A stretch of 64,000 nucleotides of DNA from Rubrivivax sp. Its GTDB lineage: Bacteria; Pseudomonadota; Gammaproteobacteria; Burkholderiales; Burkholderiaceae_C. The DNA lies in NCBI GenBank assembly GCA_019635285.1, contig JAHBZS010000004.1, positions 1-64,000 of the forward strand. The letters run 5' to 3'. The notes beneath the pieces were generated by a model. It did no database searches and had not been told where the DNA came from. It worked only from the letters and a program-made list of their open reading frames with translations. A program made the position numbers and the translations under genes. Positions 20,001 to 26,551 of the stretch are shown here, one piece after another. Positions within the stretch are counted from its first letter, which is position 1; each line of letters opens with the position of its first letter.

Positions 20001-20197
20001 ACTCACCCGACCTGAACAGCGAGCTGATGAACGCCATCATCGACGCCTTCGCGGCGCACACGACGATGAGCACGCAGGCGCTGGATTCGCAGCGGGTGCG
20101 CGATGGGTTGAAGGACATCCTGCTGGGGCCGGCGAAGTTGTATGAGGCTCTGCGGGGGCGGGGGACAGGCGGGATGACCACGCCGCCAAATGAGTGA
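17033..20197 (+). CDS. hsdR: Type I restriction enzyme subunit HsdR
   Basis: This is the ATP-dependent translocase and endonuclease subunit, 1054 residues. The N-terminal nuclease domain includes DLVLFLNGLPVATAELK (about 150-166), the D...ExK motif of HsdR nucleases. The helicase motor has Walker A SAGSGKTN (about residue 314), the DEAH box (about 425), FTATPKAKT and the later motif LSRLNRAYRG. The C-terminal helical region binds the methyltransferase. The start ATG overlaps the upstream antitoxin stop. All expected motifs are present, so the restriction system should be active with hsdM and hsdS. Confidence 0.93.
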   Translation: MTLHREIHFEDEICADLAAAGWLHAEGDAAAYDRARALYPADLLAWVQATQPAAWAALAKNHGAAAEPTLLDRLRKSLDDRGTLDVLRHGVELLGLRQPVALAQFKPALAMNPDTLARYGANRLRVVRQLRYSLHHENAIDLVLFLNGLPVATAELKSDFTQSVDDAVDQYRFDRDPVVKHVRSGQGRNVEPLLGFPSGALVHFAVSHQHVRMSTRLAGADTVFLPFDRGDGGAAGNPPNPQGHRTAYLWREVWARDSWLEIIGRYLVAQRDDKKRLEAVIYPRYHQLDATRRLLAAVLRDGPGGKYLIQHSAGSGKTNSIAWAAHFLADLHDALHRKLFDTVLVVSDRNVLDAQLQDAIFDFERTAGVVATIKGDAGSKSGELAAALSGGKKIVVCTIQTFPHALKAVQELAATQGKRFAVIADEAHSSQTGEAAARLKQVLSADELRELADGGEVGTEDLLAAQMAGRAADSGITYVAFTATPKAKTLELFGTRPDPARPAGADNLPAPFHVYSMRQAIEEGFILDVLKNYTPYKLAFRLAHGGQEYDEKAVERSQALKGIMRWVKLHPYNISQKVQVVVEHYRDSVQPLLNGHAKAMVVVSSRQEVVRWQLAIDKYIKAQGYKIGTLVAFSGEVHDPASGPEPFSETSAVLNPHLRGRDMREAFGTDEYQILLVANKFQTGFDQPLLCGMYVDKRLAGIQAVQTLSRLNRAYRGAHGLKDTTYVVDFVNDPQEVLQAFQTYYATATLADVTDPHLVFDLRAKLDAAGHYDEFEVERVVAVELKPDAKQSELTGALEPVVSRLLHRYKAAQDRLRAAQAVNDAAAADAAQGELNVLQLFKGDMGAFQRMYAFLSQIFDYGNTAIEKRFIFFKRLLPLLEFGREREGIDLSKVVLTHHTLRDRGRQALVLQGDKYPTLDPLTEAGGGEVREKEKAYLADIIERVNDLFQGDLTDDDRLVYVNNVIKGKLLESDVLAEQAANNSKEQFANSPDLNSELMNAIIDAFAAHTTMSTQALDSQRVRDGLKDILLGPAKLYEALRGRGTGGMTTPPNE

Positions 20198-20503
20198 CTG
20201 CAGGCGTGGGGCTTCGAACTGGCGACCGTCAGGAGTCGCTCTTTACCGCATGCCGACACGCTCGGGCGACCGGTAGTACCGCAAAGGCGACGGCGGAATC
20301 CGGCACGCCAATGTTCACTGCGAAGGGATTGCTGCCATTGATCTACAGCGCGGCCGGACTCAAGCTACGCGTCACCCAGCAGTCGTTCGCCGACGCCACA
20401 TGCGCTGACCCGTTTCCCGCGGCGACAACAGCTAGCGCCATGTCTAGCCGCAAACTGTGCAACCCGGGCACGCCGCTTCAGCGCACAGCTGATAGCGAAG
20501 AGA
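20198..20503. other. Intergenic stretch without convincing gene
   Basis: There are about 300 bases between hsdR and the convergent regulator gene. The open frames across it have low-complexity, shadow-like composition. I see no repeat, terminator with a T-run, or RNA gene. Confidence 0.4.
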
Positions 20504-20848
20504 CTACCGCTTCGCCGACTGCTCGGCTTCCTTCTTGGCCAGGAGGCACAGCGCTTCCAGCTCTTGGCGCTTGGACGCCTTGCCAGGCAGCAGCGGCTCA
20601 CCATCGCCCGTGAGCACCCAGTGCAGATTGGGGTGTGCCAGTGATCGAACGGCATAGCGGCCGAACTTGGCAAGGGACTCGCTGTCGAGGAACGACTCAC
20701 CGTCCCGCAGCCGGCTCAACGTCGATGGATTGGCATGTCCGAGATAGCGGCTGATCTCCGCATCGCTCTCGTTTGTGAGTCCCAAAAGCACAGCCACGCG
20801 CGAGCATTGGTCGCGCAGCAACTTGGGGTCGCGCTTGCGTCGTGGCAT
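20504..20848 (-). CDS. CI-like helix-turn-helix regulator
   Basis: This 114-residue protein resembles short phage-repressor-like regulators. It has an N-terminal basic start, then a helix-turn-helix (LLGLTNESDAEISRYLGHANPSTLSRLRDG, about 18-50). The conserved NLHWVLTGDGEPLL ending of the DNA-binding region (about 76-90) is seen in many CI/HTH proteins. It is divergent from the NADAR gene, with only 57 bases between the start codons. Overlapping divergent promoters fill that gap, so the protein is well placed to control both itself and the NADAR gene. No peptidase (LexA-type) domain is present, so any induction must work differently. Confidence 0.65.
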   Translation of the reverse strand: MPRRKRDPKLLRDQCSRVAVLLGLTNESDAEISRYLGHANPSTLSRLRDGESFLDSESLAKFGRYAVRSLAHPNLHWVLTGDGEPLLPGKASKRQELEALCLLAKKEAEQSAKR

Positions 20849-20878
20849 TTGACATTATCATACGATTACTGTTAATAT
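20849..20878 (+). promoter_or_regulatory. Sigma-70-type promoter for the NADAR gene
   Basis: TTGACA (20849-20854) and TAATAT (20873-20878) are separated by 18 bases and point to the NADAR start at 20906. The stretch is markedly AT-rich against its surroundings. Confidence 0.65.
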
Positions 20879-20886
20879 CTTTGCAA
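20857..20886 (-). promoter_or_regulatory. Divergent promoter for the CI-like regulator
   Basis: On the minus strand TTGCAA (20881-20886) and TATGAT (20857-20862) are 18 bases apart, upstream of the regulator start at 20848. The leader would be very short. The site interleaves with the plus-strand promoter, so one operator could serve both. Confidence 0.5.
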
Positions 20887-20905
20887 TCAAAGTGGAGAAC
20901 AAGGC

Positions 20906-21433
20906 ATGAAGGAGATCAAGTTCTACCGGGCCAACGAAGAGCCCTACGGCCGCTTCAGCAACCTCTTCAAGCGCTCGATCGTTTTCGAGGGCGAGACGTT
21001 CGAGACCTCAGAACACGCCTACCAGGCAGGTAAGGCTCGCAAGCCGCAGGTTCGCGCATGGATCCTTGCAGCGCCGTCGCCCGCGCTCGTGGCGATGGCC
21101 GCGCACGGTCTCTACTGGTGGGACATCCGCTCGGACTGGTCGAAGATCAAATTCGACCGGATGCGCGACGTGCTGCGCGCCAAGTTCACCCAGCATGCCG
21201 ACCTGCGCGAGCTGCTGCTTTCGACGTGCGATGCGCGCCTCGTGGAGGCCGCGACCGTCGACAACCCGGTGAACCGCACTTGGGGCGAAGTCAACGGCGT
21301 GGGCAAGAACATGCTCGGCAAGCTGCTGATGGAAGTACGCGAGGAACTTAGCGCCGCAGCGGTTCAGGCGCCGGCAACTACGCCGGTCCGCAGCGCTAGA
21401 AGGGCAGCGGCAACCGCGTTGGCCGCGGCCTGA
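20906..21433 (+). CDS. NADAR (YbiA-like, DUF1768) family protein
   Basis: This 175-residue protein has the NADAR family signatures: an N-terminal strand with FYRANEEPYGRFSNLF, then FETSEHAYQAGKA, then RSDWSKIKFDRMRDVLRAKF, and a C-terminal GVGKNMLGKLLMEVRE. NADAR proteins act on ADP-ribose or riboside linkages; characterised members remove N-linked ADP-ribose from guanine or take part in riboflavin-precursor breakdown. The family is recurrent in predicted conflict systems. An Ala-rich tail (about 150-175) is extra. The 3' end overlaps the convergent pfkB-like gene by 38 bases. Link to the adjacent five-gene operon is inferred from position and from shared ribose-nucleotide chemistry. Confidence 0.82.
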   Translation: MKEIKFYRANEEPYGRFSNLFKRSIVFEGETFETSEHAYQAGKARKPQVRAWILAAPSPALVAMAAHGLYWWDIRSDWSKIKFDRMRDVLRAKFTQHADLRELLLSTCDARLVEAATVDNPVNRTWGEVNGVGKNMLGKLLMEVREELSAAAVQAPATTPVRSARRAAATALAAA

Positions 21434-22493
21434 CATAGCTCGTTACCGCCTCGCAGCAGACCGTGTCGAGAGCAACATGGTCACGAGCTGGCAACATGGG
21501 ATCGCCCGCTGCACACGCCCCCTCGAGGACCTGAACTGCTCGACTCAGCGTGTCATCGGGTCGCGAGGCGCGCATTAGCCCGCGTGCACCGATGTGGCCG
21601 ACGCTCAGTGCGGCGATCGACTGCCCCAGCCGCAACGAGTGGTACACCTCGTTGTAACTGGCATCCTGCATCTCTGCGCCCTCATGGCCGGCGAGCAGCG
21701 CATGAAGAAAGCCGGCCGTGCACCAGTCGCCGGCACCGGACGTGTCAGCCACGCAGCTGCTACGCAACGCCGGCAGCTCAACCCAGTCAGGCGCGAGCGA
21801 ATGCTTGCGAAAGCGCAGGCCGCGCGCGCCCTGCGTCTGGATCTCGATGAAGCCCCAGGACAGCACATCCGTGAACGGTTCGGGAATGCGGTCGGCGGAG
21901 TACTTAACCACGTGCGCGCTCTTGAGCGCCGCCATGAACAGGTCGCGGTTCGGTGAAACGGCCGACGGCTCGAAGAACACCAGTGATCCGCCCGCATGAG
22001 CTGCAGCAGCCATGCGGACCGTGCCAGACGTGACGCGGTCAAAGAAGAAGACGTTCGACTCCGCGGCGCAACGATCGAAAGCCGCACCACCGCTGTCCAC
22101 CAGGTTCTCGTTGAAAGTGCGCGCGCGGCCGCATACGGGGCAGCCAAAGCTGTAACGCGGCGCCTGTGTAGGTTCGCCGGCGAACTGGTAAAGCAACGGG
22201 CTGGTGAGAGTGCGATCCAGGCGCATGTGCGTCACGTCTGCACCCAGCGCCGTGAACTCACGGTGGATCGCCGCACCGACACGGTCACGCCCGAGCTTCA
22301 CCAGCGGCACGCTCTCCCAACCCAGGAAGGCAAGGATCGAAAGCACGTTGCCGGTCGATCCTCCGATGCCCGAATAGGCCAACCTGTCCTTCCCATCCAA
22401 CAACACATCCATCGTGATGAAGCCGGCCCCCGCGATGCGGGAACGGGCACCATCAGGGCGACGGTTGGTAGGCAGGAATGAGTTGGTCAACAC
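21396..22493 (-). CDS. PfkB-family carbohydrate/nucleoside kinase
   Basis: This 365-residue protein is of the ribokinase/PfkB fold. It has an N-terminal GAGFITMDVLL strand, the GGSTGN glycine-rich motif (about 45-50) with LAFLGW, and the catalytic C-terminal motif DTSGAGDWCTAGFL (about 270-283) that holds the catalytic Asp and the anion hole. A CPVCG pair (about 118-122) is unusual for the family and may bind zinc. The substrate is not visible; sugars and nucleosides are the usual ones. It is the last gene of the five-gene operon, and its start overlaps the previous gene by 41 bases. Confidence 0.8.
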   Translation of the reverse strand: MLTNSFLPTNRRPDGARSRIAGAGFITMDVLLDGKDRLAYSGIGGSTGNVLSILAFLGWESVPLVKLGRDRVGAAIHREFTALGADVTHMRLDRTLTSPLLYQFAGEPTQAPRYSFGCPVCGRARTFNENLVDSGGAAFDRCAAESNVFFFDRVTSGTVRMAAAAHAGGSLVFFEPSAVSPNRDLFMAALKSAHVVKYSADRIPEPFTDVLSWGFIEIQTQGARGLRFRKHSLAPDWVELPALRSSCVADTSGAGDWCTAGFLHALLAGHEGAEMQDASYNEVYHSLRLGQSIAALSVGHIGARGLMRASRPDDTLSRAVQVLEGACAAGDPMLPARDHVALDTVCCEAVTSYVRPRPTRLPLPF

Positions 22494-23529
22494 GGAAGTG
22501 CCATCGCTGGGAGGGAACGCCTTCTACACCCGGATCCAGAGTGCCGGCCACATGGTAGCCGACTGTCTCGAGGTAGAAGATAGGTAGTTCGTAGGACAGC
22601 GCTGCAAGCAACATGCCGATTCCCGGTAGTCGGCGGCCAACCGGCGACAAGATGGTTTGTGACATCAAGCCGGGCCCCATCAGGGCGCTTCGGCGCGCAT
22701 CATGCAGCCGACCTATGGAACGGTAGACGTCCATCGGGTCGGACTCATGGGCACGGATGAAGCTCATGGGCGTCTCCATCCAGTCTTGCTGCCAATACTC
22801 CCGATGCTCGAATAGTAGAGCATCAGCGCGCCGAGGGTCTGCGGCCGGGAACGGCAGGACCGGGCACACCTCCTCCGGCGTCCCGAGCTCCCGAAACATG
22901 GTTTCCAACGCTGCGCCGGATCTTTCAGAAAGCTGTACCACCCACAGCTTGAGGGAGGCCGCCCCGTCATCCAGCTCCGAGTCCGCCCTGAAACCGTGAA
23001 TCCAGTCGCCACGGTCGTTGGACACGGAGGTGATCTGACTCGCCGGAGCGCAGCTGTCGGCGATCAGCAGGTGGACGCGCAGGCTCGACTGCCGGGACAG
23101 CTCATACAGCTGCTTGACCACCGGAAAGCACGTGCAGCGAGACATCCCCGTCGCATCGACCACGACGTCGGTGTAGTCCTTGGCCTGCAGCCAATCCTGC
23201 ACCTGAAGGCAGGCATTGCGTCCGCCTACCGGCGCGCCGTCGTCCGCCAAGATCGCCACGTCCTTGACCTCGATCGGATTTTTCGCCAACCCAGCCATGC
23301 GGGCCTGGCGCTGTGCAGCGATGCTTGCGATGGCGGACGGCACGCCTGGACGCTGCTCGTGGAATAAGCGCACTTCGACGTTCGGGAGTGGCGCCAGCAG
23401 CGACGGGAAATACAGCACGTCGGGGCTGAAGCCCACGTTGCCGATGAACAGCGTCGGTCCGGCCGTCGGAAAGTAGTGGCTGATGAAATCGTCGACGTCA
23501 GCGCTGGACAGATTGGGCACGCCGTTCAT
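22453..23529 (-). CDS. Uncharacterised Rossmann-like protein of the five-gene operon
   Basis: I do not recognise this 358-residue family. The N-terminal third alternates strands and helices (TLFIGNVGFSPDVLYF, VEVRLFHEQRP, VKDVAILADDG, YTDVVVDATGMSRCTCFPVVKQLYE, LRVHLLIADS), as in a Rossmann-like fold. The strand ending DATGMSR, followed by a helix, resembles the aspartate-tipped strands of nucleotide- or sugar-handling enzymes. The C-terminal half has conserved-looking aromatic and acidic patches (EYWQQDWMETPMSFIRAH). There is no membrane segment. It overlaps the ATPase gene by 4 bases and the kinase gene by 41, so it is an obligate operon member. Confidence 0.6.
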   Translation of the reverse strand: MNGVPNLSSADVDDFISHYFPTAGPTLFIGNVGFSPDVLYFPSLLAPLPNVEVRLFHEQRPGVPSAIASIAAQRQARMAGLAKNPIEVKDVAILADDGAPVGGRNACLQVQDWLQAKDYTDVVVDATGMSRCTCFPVVKQLYELSRQSSLRVHLLIADSCAPASQITSVSNDRGDWIHGFRADSELDDGAASLKLWVVQLSERSGAALETMFRELGTPEEVCPVLPFPAADPRRADALLFEHREYWQQDWMETPMSFIRAHESDPMDVYRSIGRLHDARRSALMGPGLMSQTILSPVGRRLPGIGMLLAALSYELPIFYLETVGYHVAGTLDPGVEGVPSQRWHFRVDQLIPAYQPSP

Positions 23530-25415
23530 GCCTTCTCCTCCAGCGCCGTGCGCAACTGCGATAGGTTGCCCTCAGCAAACCCGCCACGACTGAGCGTGAG
23601 CCCCTTGGCGACGATCGGCACACCGCCGAGTTCGAACAGCGCCCAAGTTCGACCCTTGCAGTTGTAGGGCTCCACCAGAACCAGCGCCTGGTACGCCAGG
23701 GCGTAGTGCAGCACCCTGCTCAGCTCGTCTCGACCATCAAGAAGGTTGAACTCCGCCGAGTGCACGCCAAATGCATTGGCACCATCCGACAGGGGCGCGT
23801 TCTCCCTAAGTGTGAGATCCAGGCACCGCTCCCCGATGAAGTCGACCAGGCGTCGCACCTGAGGCGCGTATGGGAAGTCCCACTCGTCGACGAGCCTCTG
23901 AGCATGCTCACGCACTGCCTTGTGCTGTTGCCTTGCATCCAATGCCAAGGCCCTACCCCGAATCGCCTGCGTTTCCAGCTGATCGACCAGCACGCTCGCA
24001 AGCGTCACGAACTGCTCGATGTTTTCGTTGGCCGCATCGACGATGCGGTCGAAGCCGAAGTAGAACGGCCGATCGAAACGATGCAACAGCTGAAGCTCGG
24101 CACCCGTAGCAATGGCACGCTGGATCTTAGGAAGATCTTGCGTGCTTGGCTCCTCCTCCGTGAGCCCGCCGAAGAGCGACTGCTGCGGCGTGCGACGAAG
24201 TTCCCGATGCAGCAGGATGTGCGTCAGCCCAGCCTTCACATCCGGGGCTATGTCGTCTGGGTAAGCAGCTTCCATCGCTGCCACCTGCTCCCGCGACAGG
24301 TTGTTTCTTTCGGCGAGCTTGGCGTTCTCGTCGAGCACCACTCGCAAGTCCGTCGCGGCGATCGACGCCGGTTGCACGCGGTCCAACAGGTTCTTGAGGT
24401 TGAGGGAACCTCGACGATGCAAGCTTGCCAACGGCTGGAGGTAGCGTCTGGCGACGTCCTCGGCAATGGCCTTGAACTCCCTGCGCTCTCGGTTGCCTGT
24501 GTCTTGAAGCAAAATGCGGATGCGGTCTCTTCCGGGCTTCGTGCCAGGCGCCGCTCGTTCCTCGTCACGGAGCACGCGACGATAGTCATCGAGATTCAGC
24601 GAGTCGGCCCGAGTGAGAACCCAGCGCGCCACCTTGACCTCGCGATCACGCAGCCAGAGGTCGACGTCGGCCAGCTGGGATGGATGTAGCTCATGCGCGT
24701 CGTCGAGGATGAGCATCGGCCGCAGTCGCAACTCGACGCCACGCCATGCCGGCGACACGATGATCGATTCGATGACGGCGAAGGGCTCGTACGCCGCATC
24801 GAAAAGGTACTCACCCAGATCGGCTCCAGGCGGTGGGACGAGGGCGCTGGTCAGCTTGAAGATAGCGCGCTCGGTTGCCCGTGCGCGTTCTCTGAACTTC
24901 GAAACATCATCGGCATCGACGGCTTCACGAGCCGCTTCAGCATGCGATGTTGTGACGATGCGGACCCCATCCAGGTCGACGCCGACGTCTTCAAGCGAGC
25001 GCAGCCAGCCGAGAACCGTCTTGGCCTGCACCATGGACCTCAGCAGCCGATGCCGCAGGCGCTCGTCATACGGCAGGTTCCAGATGGAACGCAGTTGCCC
25101 GCCGGTTGGTAGCCTATGCGCCAGCACTGCCGGCTGCAGGTCCTGCAGCACCGCAGCCTTGGCCAACGACGCTAGCAAGTCGCGTACATCGCTGTTGCTC
25201 TTGAAGTCGCGAGCTGCAGCCAGCGTGTGGATATCCAACAGCCGCGCGAGCGTCGTCTTGCCGGAGCCCGGGGATCCGACGACGACGACGAGCCGATCGA
25301 AAAGCCGCTCGGCCTCTTTCTGGAAGAACTTCTTTATGGGTTGTGGGCTCACCAGCGGGAGCAGCTCGTTGGCCTCCCGGATAAATTCATTGGCCCGCTT
25401 ATGCCATGGGTTCAT
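23526..25415 (-). CDS. AAA-type (ORC/CDC6-like) ATPase of the five-gene operon
   Basis: This 629-residue protein has an N-terminal P-loop ATPase domain: Walker A VVGSPGSGKTT (about 45-55), Walker B MLILDDAHEL (about 228-237) and a sensor-like VARWVLTRADSL. About 350 residues follow with helical character and a distinct C-terminal domain containing NAFGVHSAEFNLLDGRDELSRVLHYALAYQALVLVEPYN. The last part (LFELGGVPIVAKGLTLSRGGFAEG) looks like a small sensor or winged-helix domain. The domain order resembles ORC/CDC6-like and STAND-like regulators in predicted conflict systems. It overlaps both neighbours by 4 bases. Probable role: the ATP-dependent sensor or switch of the system (inference). Confidence 0.7.
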   Translation of the reverse strand: MNPWHKRANEFIREANELLPLVSPQPIKKFFQKEAERLFDRLVVVVGSPGSGKTTLARLLDIHTLAAARDFKSNSDVRDLLASLAKAAVLQDLQPAVLAHRLPTGGQLRSIWNLPYDERLRHRLLRSMVQAKTVLGWLRSLEDVGVDLDGVRIVTTSHAEAAREAVDADDVSKFRERARATERAIFKLTSALVPPPGADLGEYLFDAAYEPFAVIESIIVSPAWRGVELRLRPMLILDDAHELHPSQLADVDLWLRDREVKVARWVLTRADSLNLDDYRRVLRDEERAAPGTKPGRDRIRILLQDTGNRERREFKAIAEDVARRYLQPLASLHRRGSLNLKNLLDRVQPASIAATDLRVVLDENAKLAERNNLSREQVAAMEAAYPDDIAPDVKAGLTHILLHRELRRTPQQSLFGGLTEEEPSTQDLPKIQRAIATGAELQLLHRFDRPFYFGFDRIVDAANENIEQFVTLASVLVDQLETQAIRGRALALDARQQHKAVREHAQRLVDEWDFPYAPQVRRLVDFIGERCLDLTLRENAPLSDGANAFGVHSAEFNLLDGRDELSRVLHYALAYQALVLVEPYNCKGRTWALFELGGVPIVAKGLTLSRGGFAEGNLSQLRTALEEKA

Positions 25416-26533
25416 GGTCGGACATCCGAATGGCGTTGGCGGCGCGGGAAAAGAGCCGACATGAGCTTGTCAGGTTGGTGCTTCGGTGACGTTGTCTCGC
25501 TTGTCGCCCACAGGGTGGCGAGGGAGTTATTCGGCGTGTTGTGGTCCAGCACCAGCGGCAAGCCGCCGTCCTTGTAGCCCAGCGCAATGCCGGTGCCCGT
25601 GTGCTTGGTTTCAATACCTGGGTCGTAGCGTTCCGCCAGGAGTGCGGCCAGCTCAGGATGGGTCTTCGCGGACACCACGATGTCCTGAGGCAACACGTAC
25701 GAGAACGAAGGGATGAAGCGCAGAGCCGGGTGGGCAGTAGCGTAAGCGGCCAATCTCTGCGTCACATTGTTCTTTGCGGTTTGCGAGGCCAGGTAGTGGT
25801 GCACTTGTACATGCACATCCGCGCTAATCAGCGGAGCCTCGCCGGCAGCGGGCGCTACCTCCTGCATGAAGCGGTCAACCTTGCCACTCCAGCTGCCATC
25901 GTCCTCTAGCCGGATGGACGTCGTACCCGAAGCCGTGAAGTCATCGATGAGGCAGACCCACTCGAACGTGGCCGGCGCCGAGGACTTCATCGCGTCCAAG
26001 CGCTCTTTCAGCGTCTTCAAGAGCTTCTTCTGCTTGGACTTGGAGATCTCGACCATCGCCACGACCTGCTCGTTGTTCACGAGGCCTTCGTTGTAGCGGC
26101 GGAATACGTCGATGCGGGCGCCGTCGCTGACGCCAACGTACAGCGTGCGGCAGCGCATCTCCGCAAGCAGCCGTTGTGCGTCACAGCGCTCATCCACCTG
26201 GTACACGTGAATGCTCAAACGCCTGGCGACGGCGGCACGCATCTCGCGCTCGATTGCTGGATCCGTCAAGCTGACGAGATGGTGCATATCTTCCTGACTG
26301 ACGTAGATCAGCTGCTCACGCAGCAGCTTCCAGACGCGTTCGCGGTCCGCCGCGGGGTACTGTGACAGCCAACGCAGCAGGTGAACATAGAAGCGGTGAC
26401 CGGGCCCGTACTGCTGATAGTCGTTGAACTTGTAGTTCACCATCAGTTCGAGCCACGAAAACTCGTTGGTCGCTCGCTCGACATCCCAGTCCATCAAGTC
26501 GGCGACCAGCTTCTTAGCCAGTTTTTCCTTCAT
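25412..26533 (-). CDS. Phosphoribosyltransferase-fold protein (PRTase-CE-like)
   Basis: This 373-residue protein contains the signature PRPP-binding strand-loop CLIDDFTASGTTSIR at about 192-206, where the two Asp residues and the following Gly/Thr loop bind the ribose-5-phosphate part of PRPP. The N-terminal half is helical (MKEKLAKKLVADLMDWD...). A second conserved-looking block near the C-terminus reads GTGIALGYKDGGLPLVLDHNTPNNSLATLW. This arrangement fits the PRTase-CE group, a phosphoribosyltransferase family reported from predicted bacterial conflict systems, rather than purine or pyrimidine salvage enzymes. It sits between the SIS-HAD gene (18-base gap) and the ATPase gene (4-base overlap). 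Confidence 0.72.
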   Translation of the reverse strand: MKEKLAKKLVADLMDWDVERATNEFSWLELMVNYKFNDYQQYGPGHRFYVHLLRWLSQYPAADRERVWKLLREQLIYVSQEDMHHLVSLTDPAIEREMRAAVARRLSIHVYQVDERCDAQRLLAEMRCRTLYVGVSDGARIDVFRRYNEGLVNNEQVVAMVEISKSKQKKLLKTLKERLDAMKSSAPATFEWVCLIDDFTASGTTSIRLEDDGSWSGKVDRFMQEVAPAAGEAPLISADVHVQVHHYLASQTAKNNVTQRLAAYATAHPALRFIPSFSYVLPQDIVVSAKTHPELAALLAERYDPGIETKHTGTGIALGYKDGGLPLVLDHNTPNNSLATLWATSETTSPKHQPDKLMSALFPRRQRHSDVRP

Positions 26534-26551
26534 CCGTCTCGCTTTCTCTTT

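Noticed and set aside
20205..20235. tRNA-like string (TTCGAACTGGCGACC) after hsdR
   Set aside because: The T-stem does not pair and no other tRNA arm is present.
20194..20613. Plus-strand open frame of 139 codons after hsdR
   Set aside because: Composition looks non-coding, it overlaps the antisense regulator gene, and no start signal supports it.
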